Part shown: positions 26,297-34,615 of the stretch, piece after piece
Layout of the letters: each line of letters begins with the position of its first letter
Numbering within the stretch: position 1 is the first letter of the stretch
DNA from: Pseudomonadota bacterium
GTDB lineage: Bacteria > Pseudomonadota > Gammaproteobacteria > Xanthomonadales > Rhodanobacteraceae
Length of the DNA: 64,000 bases
Direction of reading: 5' to 3'
NCBI GenBank assembly: GCA_021795435.1
Contig: JAJYPJ010000003.1
Location: 32,962 to 96,961, forward strand
Made by a program: the position numbers and the translations under genes
Notes under the pieces: generated by a model
Seen by the model: only the letters and a program-made list of their open reading frames with translations
Databases searched by the model: none
What the model was told of the DNA's origin: nothing

Positions 26297-27046
26297 CTAG
26301 AGCCGCGCGACGACCAGTTTTTCCCCTTCCAGCCAGCATTGCACGGATCGCCCCGCGAGATCTTCGGGCATTTGCTCGAAGGTGCGGTAGCGGCCCGCGA
26401 TCGAGACCAGTTCGGCATGGAAGCTCTGGCAATAGATGCGCGCACCCGCGTCGCCACTGGCGCCGGCCAGCGCGCGACCGCGCAGACTGCCGTATACGTG
26501 GATGCTGCCATCGCTGATAACCTCGGCGCCGGCTGCGACATGGCCGGCTATGACCAAGTCGCGTCCTTCGGCATAGACCTGCTGGCCCGAACGAACGGGT
26601 TGCGCATGGTGCATCGAACCCATCGTGGCGGCCGCGTTCGGCTCGGGGCGCGCGGGAGTGGCGGCGGGCGCTGGGGGGGGGGCGGTCGCAACGGTGTCGC
26701 CGTGTGGCTCGTAGGCGGCGCGGAACTTCGCAATCAGCGGCAGGTCCAGCGCTCGGGCCAGCGCTTCGACATGACTGGTCCCGTAAGCCAGCGCGACCGG
26801 CAGCATGCCAGCCTCGCGCACTGCCGAAAGCAACGCGGCGACATCGTCGTGGCCCGGGTCGTTCGCGAGATGGCTCAGGTCGAGCACGACCGCGGCGCGC
26901 GCGAACAACTGGGGCGCCTTGAGCACGCGCTCCGCGAGCGCCGCGCGCAGAGCCGCTGCGTCATTCACGAGCACGCGGACGCTGGCGATGCCAACCTGGC
27001 CGAAGCGGAGTTCGCAGGCGGGGTCCGCGACCGTCTCCGTACCCAT
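26297..27046 (-). CDS. minC: Septum site-determining protein MinC
   Basis: A 249-residue inhibitor of FtsZ assembly. The N-terminal domain (about 1-115) is of MinC_N type; the C-terminal beta-helix domain (from about 145) contains VYAEGRDLVIAGHVAAGAEVISDGSIHVYG, the MinD-binding surface. A Pro/Ala linker (TAPPPAPAATPARPEP) joins them and is encoded by a run of ten C residues. The start MGTETVADP is preferred; the track adds 36 residues that overlap the GNAT gene. It is the first gene of minCDE. Confidence 0.94.
   Translation of the reverse strand: MGTETVADPACELRFGQVGIASVRVLVNDAAALRAALAERVLKAPQLFARAAVVLDLSHLANDPGHDDVAALLSAVREAGMLPVALAYGTSHVEALARALDLPLIAKFRAAYEPHGDTVATAPPPAPAATPARPEPNAAATMGSMHHAQPVRSGQQVYAEGRDLVIAGHVAAGAEVISDGSIHVYGSLRGRALAGASGDAGARIYCQSFHAELVSIAGRYRTFEQMPEDLAGRSVQCWLEGEKLVVARL
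26673..26682. repeat. Ten-base homopolymer inside minC
   Basis: A run of ten G on the plus strand (C on the coding strand) encodes the Pro residues of the MinC linker. Gain or loss of one base would truncate MinC before its MinD-binding domain. Confidence 0.85.
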
Positions 27047-27050
27047 GCAT

Positions 27051-27659
27051 TCAGCCCCTTGCCGCCCGTGCGGGCGGGTGAGCGTGTGCCGGCACTTTTC
27101 GTCCCCGCAGCCAGGGCAGGTCGGGTAGTTGGCCCTGTGCAAGGTAAGTGTCACGGGCGAACGGGAAGCTGCAGAGTTCCTTGCCGAGCAGGCTCACGCG
27201 GCGTCCCGTTCCCGGCATCACGTGCTGGCCGAGCTCGCGAAAGCCATAAGTGCCGTGGAACAGCACCACCGCGTCGTTGGGCGGTTCCAGGAAGACCTCG
27301 CAAGCGAGCAGAGGCACCCGAACTTCCGCGAAACTATGCACGTCGGCGTAGAAAACCCTGCCAAGTCCGCGACCCCGCATGTTCCCGGCAATCACGACCC
27401 GATCGATGTAGACGAACGCCGGATGGCGCTCCGCAAACCAGCGGAAGTTGGGGCTTTCGTGGGCGGCATGCTCGCGCAGCGCGATCAGGAAACCGGCTGC
27501 GTGTCCATCGAGCTCGGCAATCCGGAAGTAGTCTGCCCAGTCGAACAGATGGCGCAGTTGTGCCTGATCCATCGGCAGAATGCCGGGGCCGGCGGCATTG
27601 TTGATTGCCAGCACGGCGTCAAGATCGGCCTCGCGCGCGTCGCGCAGCACCAAGGTCAT
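27051..27659 (-). CDS. GNAT-family N-acetyltransferase
   Basis: A 202-residue protein of the GCN5-related acetyltransferase fold. The start MTLVLRDAREADLDAVLAIN is a typical beta-1/alpha-1 opening. IDRVVIAGNMRGRGLGRVFY is motif A, with the R/Q-x-x-G-x-G/A acetyl-CoA loop, followed by LACEVFLEPPNDAVVLFHGTYGF (motif B). The substrate is unknown. It ends 4 bases before minC and may be co-transcribed with minCDE; this adjacency has no evident functional meaning. Confidence 0.9.
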   Translation of the reverse strand: MTLVLRDAREADLDAVLAINNAAGPGILPMDQAQLRHLFDWADYFRIAELDGHAAGFLIALREHAAHESPNFRWFAERHPAFVYIDRVVIAGNMRGRGLGRVFYADVHSFAEVRVPLLACEVFLEPPNDAVVLFHGTYGFRELGQHVMPGTGRRVSLLGKELCSFPFARDTYLAQGQLPDLPWLRGRKVPAHAHPPARAARG

Positions 27660-27770
27660 GCTTCATTCTCCGGGCGAGGCGTGGGCATGATCCCCGCGGT
27701 GTGGTGATTATCGCATGCCGGAACGAGCCGCCAAGTCGACTCATGCAGTGCTTGCGTCGAAGCGGCGGCC

Positions 27771-28955
27771 GTGCATCATGGGAACGTGCGCTGGCCCATT
27801 CCCGACCATACCAGGCTCCTGCGTTACGCCGGATTGTTCACCTACCTGTGCACTGGCATCCCGCTGCTGCGCATCGACTGGACGTTGAAGCGGGTCAGCG
27901 GCTTGAGCCATCCCGACATCGGCCTGCTGCTTTTGCTGTGCAGTTATGCGTTATTCGGCGTCACTTACTGGCTGTTGACGCGACGCCTGGGGTCCCGGCG
28001 GCACCCCGTGTTGAAAATCCTGGGTCTCGGCATCCTCACGGCCACGGCCATTGGCGTCGGCTGGTTCAGCCATAGCGGTCTTTCGGCACTGCTGCTGGTC
28101 GTGGTTGCGGTTGCGTTGCCCTGGACCCTCCCCGTGCCAGTTGGCGTTGCCTGGCTGCTCTTGCAGAATCTCGCTCTGATCCCGGTGTTCCGCGAGTTCC
28201 CTGGCTTCGGTTGGGGTACGGCCATGCTGCAGGCGGCGCTCTACCTGGGGTTCGCCGCGCTCATGTTCGTCACGTCGACGGTCGCCCGACAGCAGGACGA
28301 GGCGCGCGAGGAGCAGCGGCGCCTCAACAGCGAGCTGCGCGCCACAAGGGCGCTGCTGGCTGAGTCGAGCCGGATCGGTGAGCGCATGCGGATCGCCCGT
28401 GAACTGCACGACCTGGTTGGTCACCACCTGACCGCGCTGACGTTGAATCTCGAGGTCGCCAGTCACCGCGTGCAGCCGGACGCGGTGGACTCCGTTCGCC
28501 AGGCGCAGGCCGTTGCCAAGCAATTGCTTGGCGACGTGCGCGAAGTCGTCAGCGAGCTGCGCCAAGGCGAGGCACTGGATCTGAGCCAGGCCTTGCGGAA
28601 CCTGATCGAGGGCGTGCCGATGCTGAACGTGCACTTGAGGCTGCCGCCAGCGTTCAGCGTCGACGATCCCCAGCGCGCGCAGGTCATGCTGCGCATGGTC
28701 CAGGAGGTTCTGACGAACACGGCGCGGCATTCCGGTGCGCGCAATCTTTGGCTCGAGTTCAGTCACTCTGCCGGTGGAGAAGTGCGACTGGACGCACGTG
28801 ACGATGGTCGCGGCGTGGCTAAGATCCGCCCGGGCAACGGATTGAACGGCATGCGTGAGCGATTGGCGGCGGTGGGTGGGCGGCTGGCGCTGCGTGCCGA
28901 GCCGGGCCGAGGATTTTCGCTAACGGCGTGGCTGCCGGTGGAGAAGTCAGCATGA
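27771..28955 (+). CDS. DesK/NarX-type sensor histidine kinase
   Basis: A 394-residue membrane kinase. About five hydrophobic helices occupy residues 15-170, with no large periplasmic loop, so the signal is probably membrane-borne or sensed within the bilayer. A HisKA_3 dimerisation helix carries the phospho-acceptor in RIARELHDLVGHHLTALT. The HATPase domain has NTARHSGA, DARDDGRG and GNGLNGMRERL. The start is GTG; a second GTG 15 bases downstream is possible. It overlaps its response regulator by ATGA. The pattern matches DesK of thermal membrane sensing, but the signal is not known. Confidence 0.92.
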   Translation: MHHGNVRWPIPDHTRLLRYAGLFTYLCTGIPLLRIDWTLKRVSGLSHPDIGLLLLLCSYALFGVTYWLLTRRLGSRRHPVLKILGLGILTATAIGVGWFSHSGLSALLLVVVAVALPWTLPVPVGVAWLLLQNLALIPVFREFPGFGWGTAMLQAALYLGFAALMFVTSTVARQQDEAREEQRRLNSELRATRALLAESSRIGERMRIARELHDLVGHHLTALTLNLEVASHRVQPDAVDSVRQAQAVAKQLLGDVREVVSELRQGEALDLSQALRNLIEGVPMLNVHLRLPPAFSVDDPQRAQVMLRMVQEVLTNTARHSGARNLWLEFSHSAGGEVRLDARDDGRGVAKIRPGNGLNGMRERLAAVGGRLALRAEPGRGFSLTAWLPVEKSA

Positions 28956-29593
28956 TCAATGTCTGTCTTGTAGACGACCAGAATCTCGTTCGCCAAGGTA
29001 TCCGGTCGCTGCTGGAACTGGCTGAGGACATACGCGTCGTGGCCGAATGCGCGGATGGCGAGCAAGCACTGGAGGTCATCCCGAAAGTGCGTCCCGACGT
29101 CGTGCTGCTGGACATGCGGATGCCGGGCATGAATGGCATCGAAGTCCTGCAGGCGCTTGCGGCGAAGGGTGCCGTGCCCCCGACGGTGATCCTGACGACG
29201 TTCGATGATGACCAGTTGGTGCTGGCCGGGCTCAAGTCGGGCGCCCGGGGCTACCTTCTGAAGGACGTGTCGCTCGAGCAGCTGGTGGAGGCGGTCCATA
29301 CCGTGGCCGCGGGCGGCTCGCTGGTGTCGCCGGCGGTCACGCAGCGGCTGAAGGCCGGCATCGAGCGCGTCGGCACGTCGTTTCGCAGTCTGGAGCAACC
29401 GGACCCGCTGACCGAGCGGGAGACCGAGATCCTGCGGCTCATGGCTGGCGGGTACAGCAACAAGGAAATCGCCAACTCTTTGACTGTCGCGGAAGGCACC
29501 GTCAAGAACCACGTTTCCAACATCCTGTCCAAGTTCGGGGTACGCGACCGCACCCGGGCGGTACTCAAGGCGCTGGAACTGGGCATTGTCTGA
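28952..29593 (+). CDS. NarL/DesR-family response regulator
   Basis: A 213-residue regulator. The receiver domain has the acidic pair VDDQ, the phospho-acceptor VVLLDMRMPGMNG, a switch Thr (ILTTFDD) and a Lys in LLKDVS. The C-terminal LuxR-type HTH carries LTERETEILRLMAGGYSNKEIA and VKNHVSNILSKFGVRDRT. It is coupled to the kinase by an ATGA overlap. The target genes are not visible; the SRPBCC gene downstream lies 160 bases away and could be one. Confidence 0.94.
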   Translation: MINVCLVDDQNLVRQGIRSLLELAEDIRVVAECADGEQALEVIPKVRPDVVLLDMRMPGMNGIEVLQALAAKGAVPPTVILTTFDDDQLVLAGLKSGARGYLLKDVSLEQLVEAVHTVAAGGSLVSPAVTQRLKAGIERVGTSFRSLEQPDPLTERETEILRLMAGGYSNKEIANSLTVAEGTVKNHVSNILSKFGVRDRTRAVLKALELGIV

Positions 29594-29751
29594 GCGGGCC
29601 CGATGGCGGCGGGCCTGGTTTGTCGCGGCGCCGATGGCGCAGGCAACGGCTTGCCGTTACCATCCCTCCTTCAGCCGCGGGTCAGGCGCCCCGGCTGGTG
29701 CCCAACCCGCCGGCGTCCCCGCCGGCCCCGTAGGCTGCGGAGACTGTCCGA

Positions 29752-31056
29752 ATGATGCGTGTCCTTGAATTCATCGTCGCCCTGATCATGGTGGCGATCC
29801 TCTATCTGGTGGTGGGCGTGCTGATGCCTGACCACGGATCCACCTCCCGCAGCATCGAGGTCAGCCATGACCTGCGGCAGGTGTACGACATACTCAGCAA
29901 CTTCCGTCGCTTCCCCGATTACGGGGTGTTGCGCGCCTATGACCCGGCGACGCGATTCACGTATTCCGGGCCTGCCTATGGCGTCGGCGCGGAAACGAGC
30001 TGGACCAGCAACGATCCCAAGGTCGGCAACGGATCGTTGACCATCACCAAGGACGAGCCGGGTCCTGGCAAGGTGTCCCTGCAGGGCAGCGCCGAGATCG
30101 AATGGGCGCTGAAAAATGGCTGGTCGGGCCACGACAAGCGCTTCGTGATCGAAATCAACCGGTCGGGCAGCAACGACCGGCTGGTCCGGGTCACCATGCG
30201 CTATCGCGTCGACTATGGCTGGAACCTGATCGACCGTTATTCGCGGCTCTATATCCACGGCGAGCCGGCTTCCTTCGTCCAGTACACGCTCAGCAATCTC
30301 CAGAACGTGCTGGCTTCGATCCAGAACGTTGACTACGGCCAGGTTCATCCGCGGATTGTCGAGACGACGCCCGAGCCGATCCTGTTTGTGTCCACCCATG
30401 CCAAACGGACCAACGAGGAAGTGGACACCGCAACGCAGAAGGCGCTTGGCGAGATTGACGCAGCGATGAAGAAGCTTGGCGTCAAGGCGGCTGGCCCGCG
30501 GATCACGATCACCACGGACTTCGGCGACCAGAACTACGTGTTCGACGTGGCGGTGCCGATCAATGCCAGCACGCTGTCCATTGGCGGCCAGCCTTACGAT
30601 CTGACCCAGCCGGGTGCGGCTGACACCAGCGGCAGCACAGCACCGGGCACATGGGAAAAGAACGGGGCGGTGATCGTCGATGGCAACGTGATGGCACGCA
30701 TGGCCTTCGGCGGCAAGGCGCTTGAGGGCGACCTCGAGAATGCCAATCCGGCGGCGTTGCCCCTGATGCGCTACAACCTCCAGGCCTATGCCCAGACGCA
30801 TGGCTATGGCTTTGATCCGAACGCGCATCGTTTCTACGACGTCGTGGTTCAGGCCGTAGATCCGAATACGGGCGAGGGTAGCTACAAGGTTTACCTGCCG
30901 TTGTCGTGGGGCCCCGCGGCAGTACCGGGGCAAGCGAGTTCACCTGCGCCCGCTTCGAGCGCCGCTCCGGCACCCGCTGCAAGCGTCGGGACTGCCACAT
31001 CGGCCGCGTCTGCGGCCAGTGCGGCCGTGCCGGCGTCTGCCGCGACGGCAGGCTGA
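29752..31056 (+). CDS. SRPBCC-domain membrane-anchored protein with low-complexity tail
   Basis: A 434-residue protein. One N-terminal hydrophobic helix (FIVALIMVAILYLVVGVLM) anchors it. A polyketide cyclase/START-like SRPBCC domain follows (SIEVSHDLRQVYDILSNFRRFPDY, with the helix-grip tryptophan region later). A second region (about 245-385) has a GyrI-like feel. The last 45 residues are almost only Ala, Ser, Pro, Gly and Thr. The START fold binds hydrophobic ligands, but none is known here. It lies between the two-component system and the Gld-like ABC operon, same strand. Confidence 0.75.
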   Translation: MMRVLEFIVALIMVAILYLVVGVLMPDHGSTSRSIEVSHDLRQVYDILSNFRRFPDYGVLRAYDPATRFTYSGPAYGVGAETSWTSNDPKVGNGSLTITKDEPGPGKVSLQGSAEIEWALKNGWSGHDKRFVIEINRSGSNDRLVRVTMRYRVDYGWNLIDRYSRLYIHGEPASFVQYTLSNLQNVLASIQNVDYGQVHPRIVETTPEPILFVSTHAKRTNEEVDTATQKALGEIDAAMKKLGVKAAGPRITITTDFGDQNYVFDVAVPINASTLSIGGQPYDLTQPGAADTSGSTAPGTWEKNGAVIVDGNVMARMAFGGKALEGDLENANPAALPLMRYNLQAYAQTHGYGFDPNAHRFYDVVVQAVDPNTGEGSYKVYLPLSWGPAAVPGQASSPAPASSAAPAPAASVGTATSAASAASAAVPASAATAG

Positions 31057-31146
31057 ACCAGCCGCTCGCATCGCTGCGATGGCCGCGCCGCGCCTGCCCC
31101 TGACTTCCGGGCGGGCTTGGTGTGGCGCCCCGGGCGGTCAGCCGCC

Positions 31147-32085
31147 GTGATCGAGACCAAAGGCCTTACCCGCTGGTTCGGCGCGCGATGCGCGGTGGCC
31201 GACCTGACCCTGCGCGTGCAAAAGGGTCAGATGATCGGATTGCTGGGCCGCAATGGCGCGGGCAAGACCACAGTCCTGCGGCTCCTGGCCGGCGTGCTCG
31301 CGCCCGATGCTGGAACCGTCCGGATTGATGGCCATGACCTTGCGCACGCGCCTTCGTTGGCGCGGCGCAGGCTCGGCTATCTTCCGGAAGGAGCGCCGCT
31401 CTACGGGCGCGTAACGGTGCAAGCCCTCTTGCTTTACCTGGCGCGCCTGCGTGGATTGCGTCGAGCCCGACTCGCGCGGCGTTACGAGGAAACGGTCCTC
31501 GCGCTTGACATCGAATCCGTGCTCGGCCAACCGGTTGCATCGTTGACCAGAGGACAGCGCTGCCGTGTCGGTATCGCCCAGGCGATCCTGCATGATCCGC
31601 CCGTCCTGTTGCTTGACGAGCCCGGCGATGGCCTGGATCCCGGCGAGCAGGCCAGCGTGCGAGCGCTGCTCCGCAGCTTGTCCCGGGATCGGGCCATTGT
31701 CGTTGCAACCCAACGTCTCGATGACATGGTGCCGCAATGCACGAGGCTTGGCCTGCTGTCGCGCGGGCGGTTGGTTCTGGACGACACCCCGGGGGGGCTC
31801 CGGGCGCGCTCGCGCTACCGCGGAGCCGTGAGCTTCAGTGCAGTCGCCGCCGGCCCGGCACGTGCCGCGCTCGGCCTTCTCCCCGAAGTTGACACCATCG
31901 AGGTCGACCCCGGTAGCGGTCGCGTCACCGTCCTGTCAAAGCCGGGGCGGGAATTGTTGCCGAAAGTCCAGGCGCTGCTTGCCAACTATGGCGTACAGCC
32001 CTCGGAGCTGACGCTGGAACCGGGAAGACTGGAGGACGTCTTCAACAACCTCACCGAGACGGATGCCCTGGAGGGCGAGGCGTGA
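31147..32085 (+). CDS. ABC-2-type exporter ATPase (GldA-like)
   Basis: A 312-residue ATPase. Walker A is GRNGAGKTT, the signature is a divergent SLTRGQRCRVGIAQ (in place of LSGGQ), Walker B is VLLLDEPGDGLDP, and the switch His is replaced by Gln in IVVATQRLDDM. The C-terminal extra domain (LEDVFNNLTETDALEGE) is of the GldA/NosF/CcmA type. The start is GTG at VIETKGLTRWFG; the track start adds ten residues. It is coupled to the permease by a GTGA overlap. Confidence 0.9.
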   Translation: MIETKGLTRWFGARCAVADLTLRVQKGQMIGLLGRNGAGKTTVLRLLAGVLAPDAGTVRIDGHDLAHAPSLARRRLGYLPEGAPLYGRVTVQALLLYLARLRGLRRARLARRYEETVLALDIESVLGQPVASLTRGQRCRVGIAQAILHDPPVLLLDEPGDGLDPGEQASVRALLRSLSRDRAIVVATQRLDDMVPQCTRLGLLSRGRLVLDDTPGGLRARSRYRGAVSFSAVAAGPARAALGLLPEVDTIEVDPGSGRVTVLSKPGRELLPKVQALLANYGVQPSELTLEPGRLEDVFNNLTETDALEGEA

Positions 32086-32816
32086 GTGGCACCGGAACGG
32101 TAATCCTGCACGAGCTTCGCGGGCGCACGGCGCGCCCCGGCAACTGGTTGCTGCTGGCCGCCTTTTCGCTGTCGACTGCGGTTGGCGTATTTTTCCATGG
32201 GCACTTCTTCGCCCAGGGTCGTGCTGACTTGACGATCCTTTTTGGCGAGATGCCCTGGTTGCTCGCGCCCTTGTCTGCGGCGCTTGCCATGGACTTGTGG
32301 GCCGAGGAGCGCTCGCAGGGCATGCTGGAGCTGCTGCGCTCGCTTCCCATGCGTCCATGGGCGCTGCTGCTCGGCAAATACGCAGCGGCATGGCTTTGGC
32401 TCCTGCTGGCCCTCATTTCGACCATGCCGCTATGGCTGACGGTGAACTACTTGGGCCAGCCGGACAATCGCGCCATTCTGGTCGGCTACCTCGGCAGTGC
32501 CTTGCTGGGCGGCGCGTTGCTTGCCGTGGCCACCGTTGCTGCGCAACTCGCACGTGACGAGGTGGCCGCATTCGTGGGGGCAGCGCTGGCGTCGGTCGGC
32601 TATCTGGTGGTGGGCGATGCGTCGATGCTTGGCTCGCAATTCGCGCTGCCACCTTTCGTGCTGCGTGCATCGGCTGCACTCGACATGCTCACCCACTTCA
32701 GTCCGATGGCGCAGGGCGTTCTGGGCGCAGCCGATCTGGCGTATTTCGTCCTGACGATCCTGGCCTGGCTAGGCGGTGCGGGCCTGATCCTTCAGGGCTG
32801 GGAACCGCGCCAGTGA
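32082..32816 (+). CDS. ABC-2-type permease (GldF-like)
   Basis: A 244-residue integral membrane protein with six predicted helices: WLLLAAFSLSTAVGVFF, LLAPLSAALAMDLWAEE, a central pair and two near the C-terminus (YFVLTILAWLGGAGLIL). EERSQGMLELLRSLPMRPWALLLGKY is the canonical ABC-2 membrane cytoplasmic motif. It starts at GTG overlapping the ATPase stop and ends overlapping the next gene (GTGA). It resembles GldF of the gliding-associated transporter, but the substrate is unknown. Confidence 0.88.
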   Translation: MSGTGTVILHELRGRTARPGNWLLLAAFSLSTAVGVFFHGHFFAQGRADLTILFGEMPWLLAPLSAALAMDLWAEERSQGMLELLRSLPMRPWALLLGKYAAAWLWLLLALISTMPLWLTVNYLGQPDNRAILVGYLGSALLGGALLAVATVAAQLARDEVAAFVGAALASVGYLVVGDASMLGSQFALPPFVLRASAALDMLTHFSPMAQGVLGAADLAYFVLTILAWLGGAGLILQGWEPRQ

Positions 32817-34615
32817 GCCGGCGACGCATCGCCAGCGTCTTGGAGGGCCTGCTGGCTGCCGTGGCCTTGGCGACCCTCTATCTCGCGCTGCTCCTGCTGG
32901 CTACGCGGCTGCTTGAAGGCTGGCGCGCGGATCTGACCGACCATCACCAGTACACGCTGGCCCCGGGAACCATCCAGATTGCGCGGTCGCCCGATGAGCC
33001 CGTGCTTCTGACGCTCTACTTTTCCAGGCAGTCGGCGGGCGCGCTGCCAGCGCTCAGTGAGTATGCGGCGCACGTCCGCATGGTGCTGGCCGAGGTGCAT
33101 CGCGCATCGAGGGGCAAGGTGCAGGTCCAGTGGGTCGACCCCAAGCCGGGTTCCCAGTCCGAAGAGCGGGCGCTGGCCGCTGGGCTGAGTGCGCCGCCCA
33201 TCGGACCCGACCGGCAACGCGTCATCTTCGGTCTTGTGGGGACCAATGCAACCACGGGCATCGCGGTCATTCCGTTCCTGCAGCCGGACCGCCGGGCGTT
33301 CCTCGAGTACGCGATTGCACGGCTCATCCACGAACTGGTGACTTCGCAGCGGTCTCGCGTTGGGCTGATCAGCGGCCTTCCAGTCGAGGGCGCAACCGGC
33401 GGGCAAGGTGGATCGGCACCGCCATGGACTGCCTTCCAGGAGCTCGACCAATTGTTCAGGGTGCAGATTCTCGACGGCCGGACGTTGCAGACCGTTCCCA
33501 AGGATCTGCGCGCCCTGCTTCTCGTGCAGCCCGACAACCTTTCATCGCAGGCAGTTGCCGCAATTCGCGACTACGTCCTTCGTGGCGGTCATCTCGCGGT
33601 GTTCATCGACCCGGATCCAGAGACCCTGCCTCCGGTGCGGGCGGTGGCAAGCGCGCGGGCAACGTGGGATGCACTGCGCCCCCTGTTCCTGCAATGGGGC
33701 GTCGCGTTCGACCCGGATCGCGTGGTCATCGATCCGGGACTCGCCGGTGGTGCCGGATCCATGCCGGATAACGCACCGCAGGCCGCGCTGCTCGGTCTCG
33801 GCCCCCCCGAGCTCAGTCGCGACGACGTCGTGACGGCCGGCTTGCACAAGATCAATGTGGCAACCTCCGGCAGCTTCGAACAGATCGAGAATGCGAACCT
33901 GCGAATGGTTCCCTTGTTGCAGTCCAGTGGTGATGCCACGGCCATTCCGGTCTCGCGGATGTTCGACGAATCGGATGACGCGCAACGCGTGCTGGCGTCG
34001 GAGGGCGGCTCCCGTGGCCGGTTCGTGCTTGCGGCGCGACTGACGGGGATGATGGCTGGGGGTTCAAAGCCAGCCGATATTGTCCTGGTCGCGGATACGG
34101 ACATCCTCAGCAATGCATTGTGGGTTAGGAAACTGCGGTTCCTCGACCAGATCCTCACCGATCCCATTGCCAACAACGGCGACTTCCTCCTGAATACCGT
34201 CGACAATCTCACCGGATCCAGCGCATTGATATCCATTCGTGGCCGGGAGACCGATGCGAGGCCGTTGACCCGATTGTTGGCGTTGCGCGAGGGAGACGAG
34301 CAGGCCATGCGTGCCCGTCAGGGCACGCTGCGCCGCCAGCTCGAGGCCGTCGATCGGCGCCTGCTTGAAATCGAGCAGGCGCGTAGCATCCCCGGTGCCG
34401 CCGCAGGCACTGATGTGGGTGAATATCGCAATGCGAGCGAACAGCGTGAGCGAATTCGCGATGCGTTGCGTCGCGACGAGCGTGAGGTCGATGACCAGGT
34501 CGATCGCCTGCGACTTCGCGTTGAACTCGCCAATGTCCTCCTGATGCCCGGTTTGCTCTTGCTGGTTGCGGTCGTTGCCGCAGGGATGCGCGCGCGGCGT
34601 CGGGGGCGCGGATGA
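32813..34615 (+). CDS. GldG-like ABC-associated periplasmic protein
   Basis: A 600-residue protein with one N-terminal membrane helix (GLLAAVALATLYLALLLLA) and one at the C-terminus (NVLLMPGLLLLVAVVAAGM) bracketing a large periplasmic region. It begins with the family motif RADLTDHHQYTLAPGT, followed by an ABC_transp_aux domain (PVLLTLYFSRQSAGALPAL). A Glu/Arg-rich coiled segment (about 500-570) precedes the last helix. This is the GldG-type partner of GldA/GldF. Context suggests an ABC complex acting on a cell-envelope substrate. Xanthomonadales do not glide by the Bacteroidetes system, so the role must differ. Confidence 0.87.
   Translation: MSRRRIASVLEGLLAAVALATLYLALLLLATRLLEGWRADLTDHHQYTLAPGTIQIARSPDEPVLLTLYFSRQSAGALPALSEYAAHVRMVLAEVHRASRGKVQVQWVDPKPGSQSEERALAAGLSAPPIGPDRQRVIFGLVGTNATTGIAVIPFLQPDRRAFLEYAIARLIHELVTSQRSRVGLISGLPVEGATGGQGGSAPPWTAFQELDQLFRVQILDGRTLQTVPKDLRALLLVQPDNLSSQAVAAIRDYVLRGGHLAVFIDPDPETLPPVRAVASARATWDALRPLFLQWGVAFDPDRVVIDPGLAGGAGSMPDNAPQAALLGLGPPELSRDDVVTAGLHKINVATSGSFEQIENANLRMVPLLQSSGDATAIPVSRMFDESDDAQRVLASEGGSRGRFVLAARLTGMMAGGSKPADIVLVADTDILSNALWVRKLRFLDQILTDPIANNGDFLLNTVDNLTGSSALISIRGRETDARPLTRLLALREGDEQAMRARQGTLRRQLEAVDRRLLEIEQARSIPGAAAGTDVGEYRNASEQRERIRDALRRDEREVDDQVDRLRLRVELANVLLMPGLLLLVAVVAAGMRARRRGRG

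Noticed and set aside
29671-30933. 420-codon ORF antisense to the SRPBCC gene
   Set aside because: No recognisable domain, and it covers a well-formed sense protein with a membrane helix and START-like domain.
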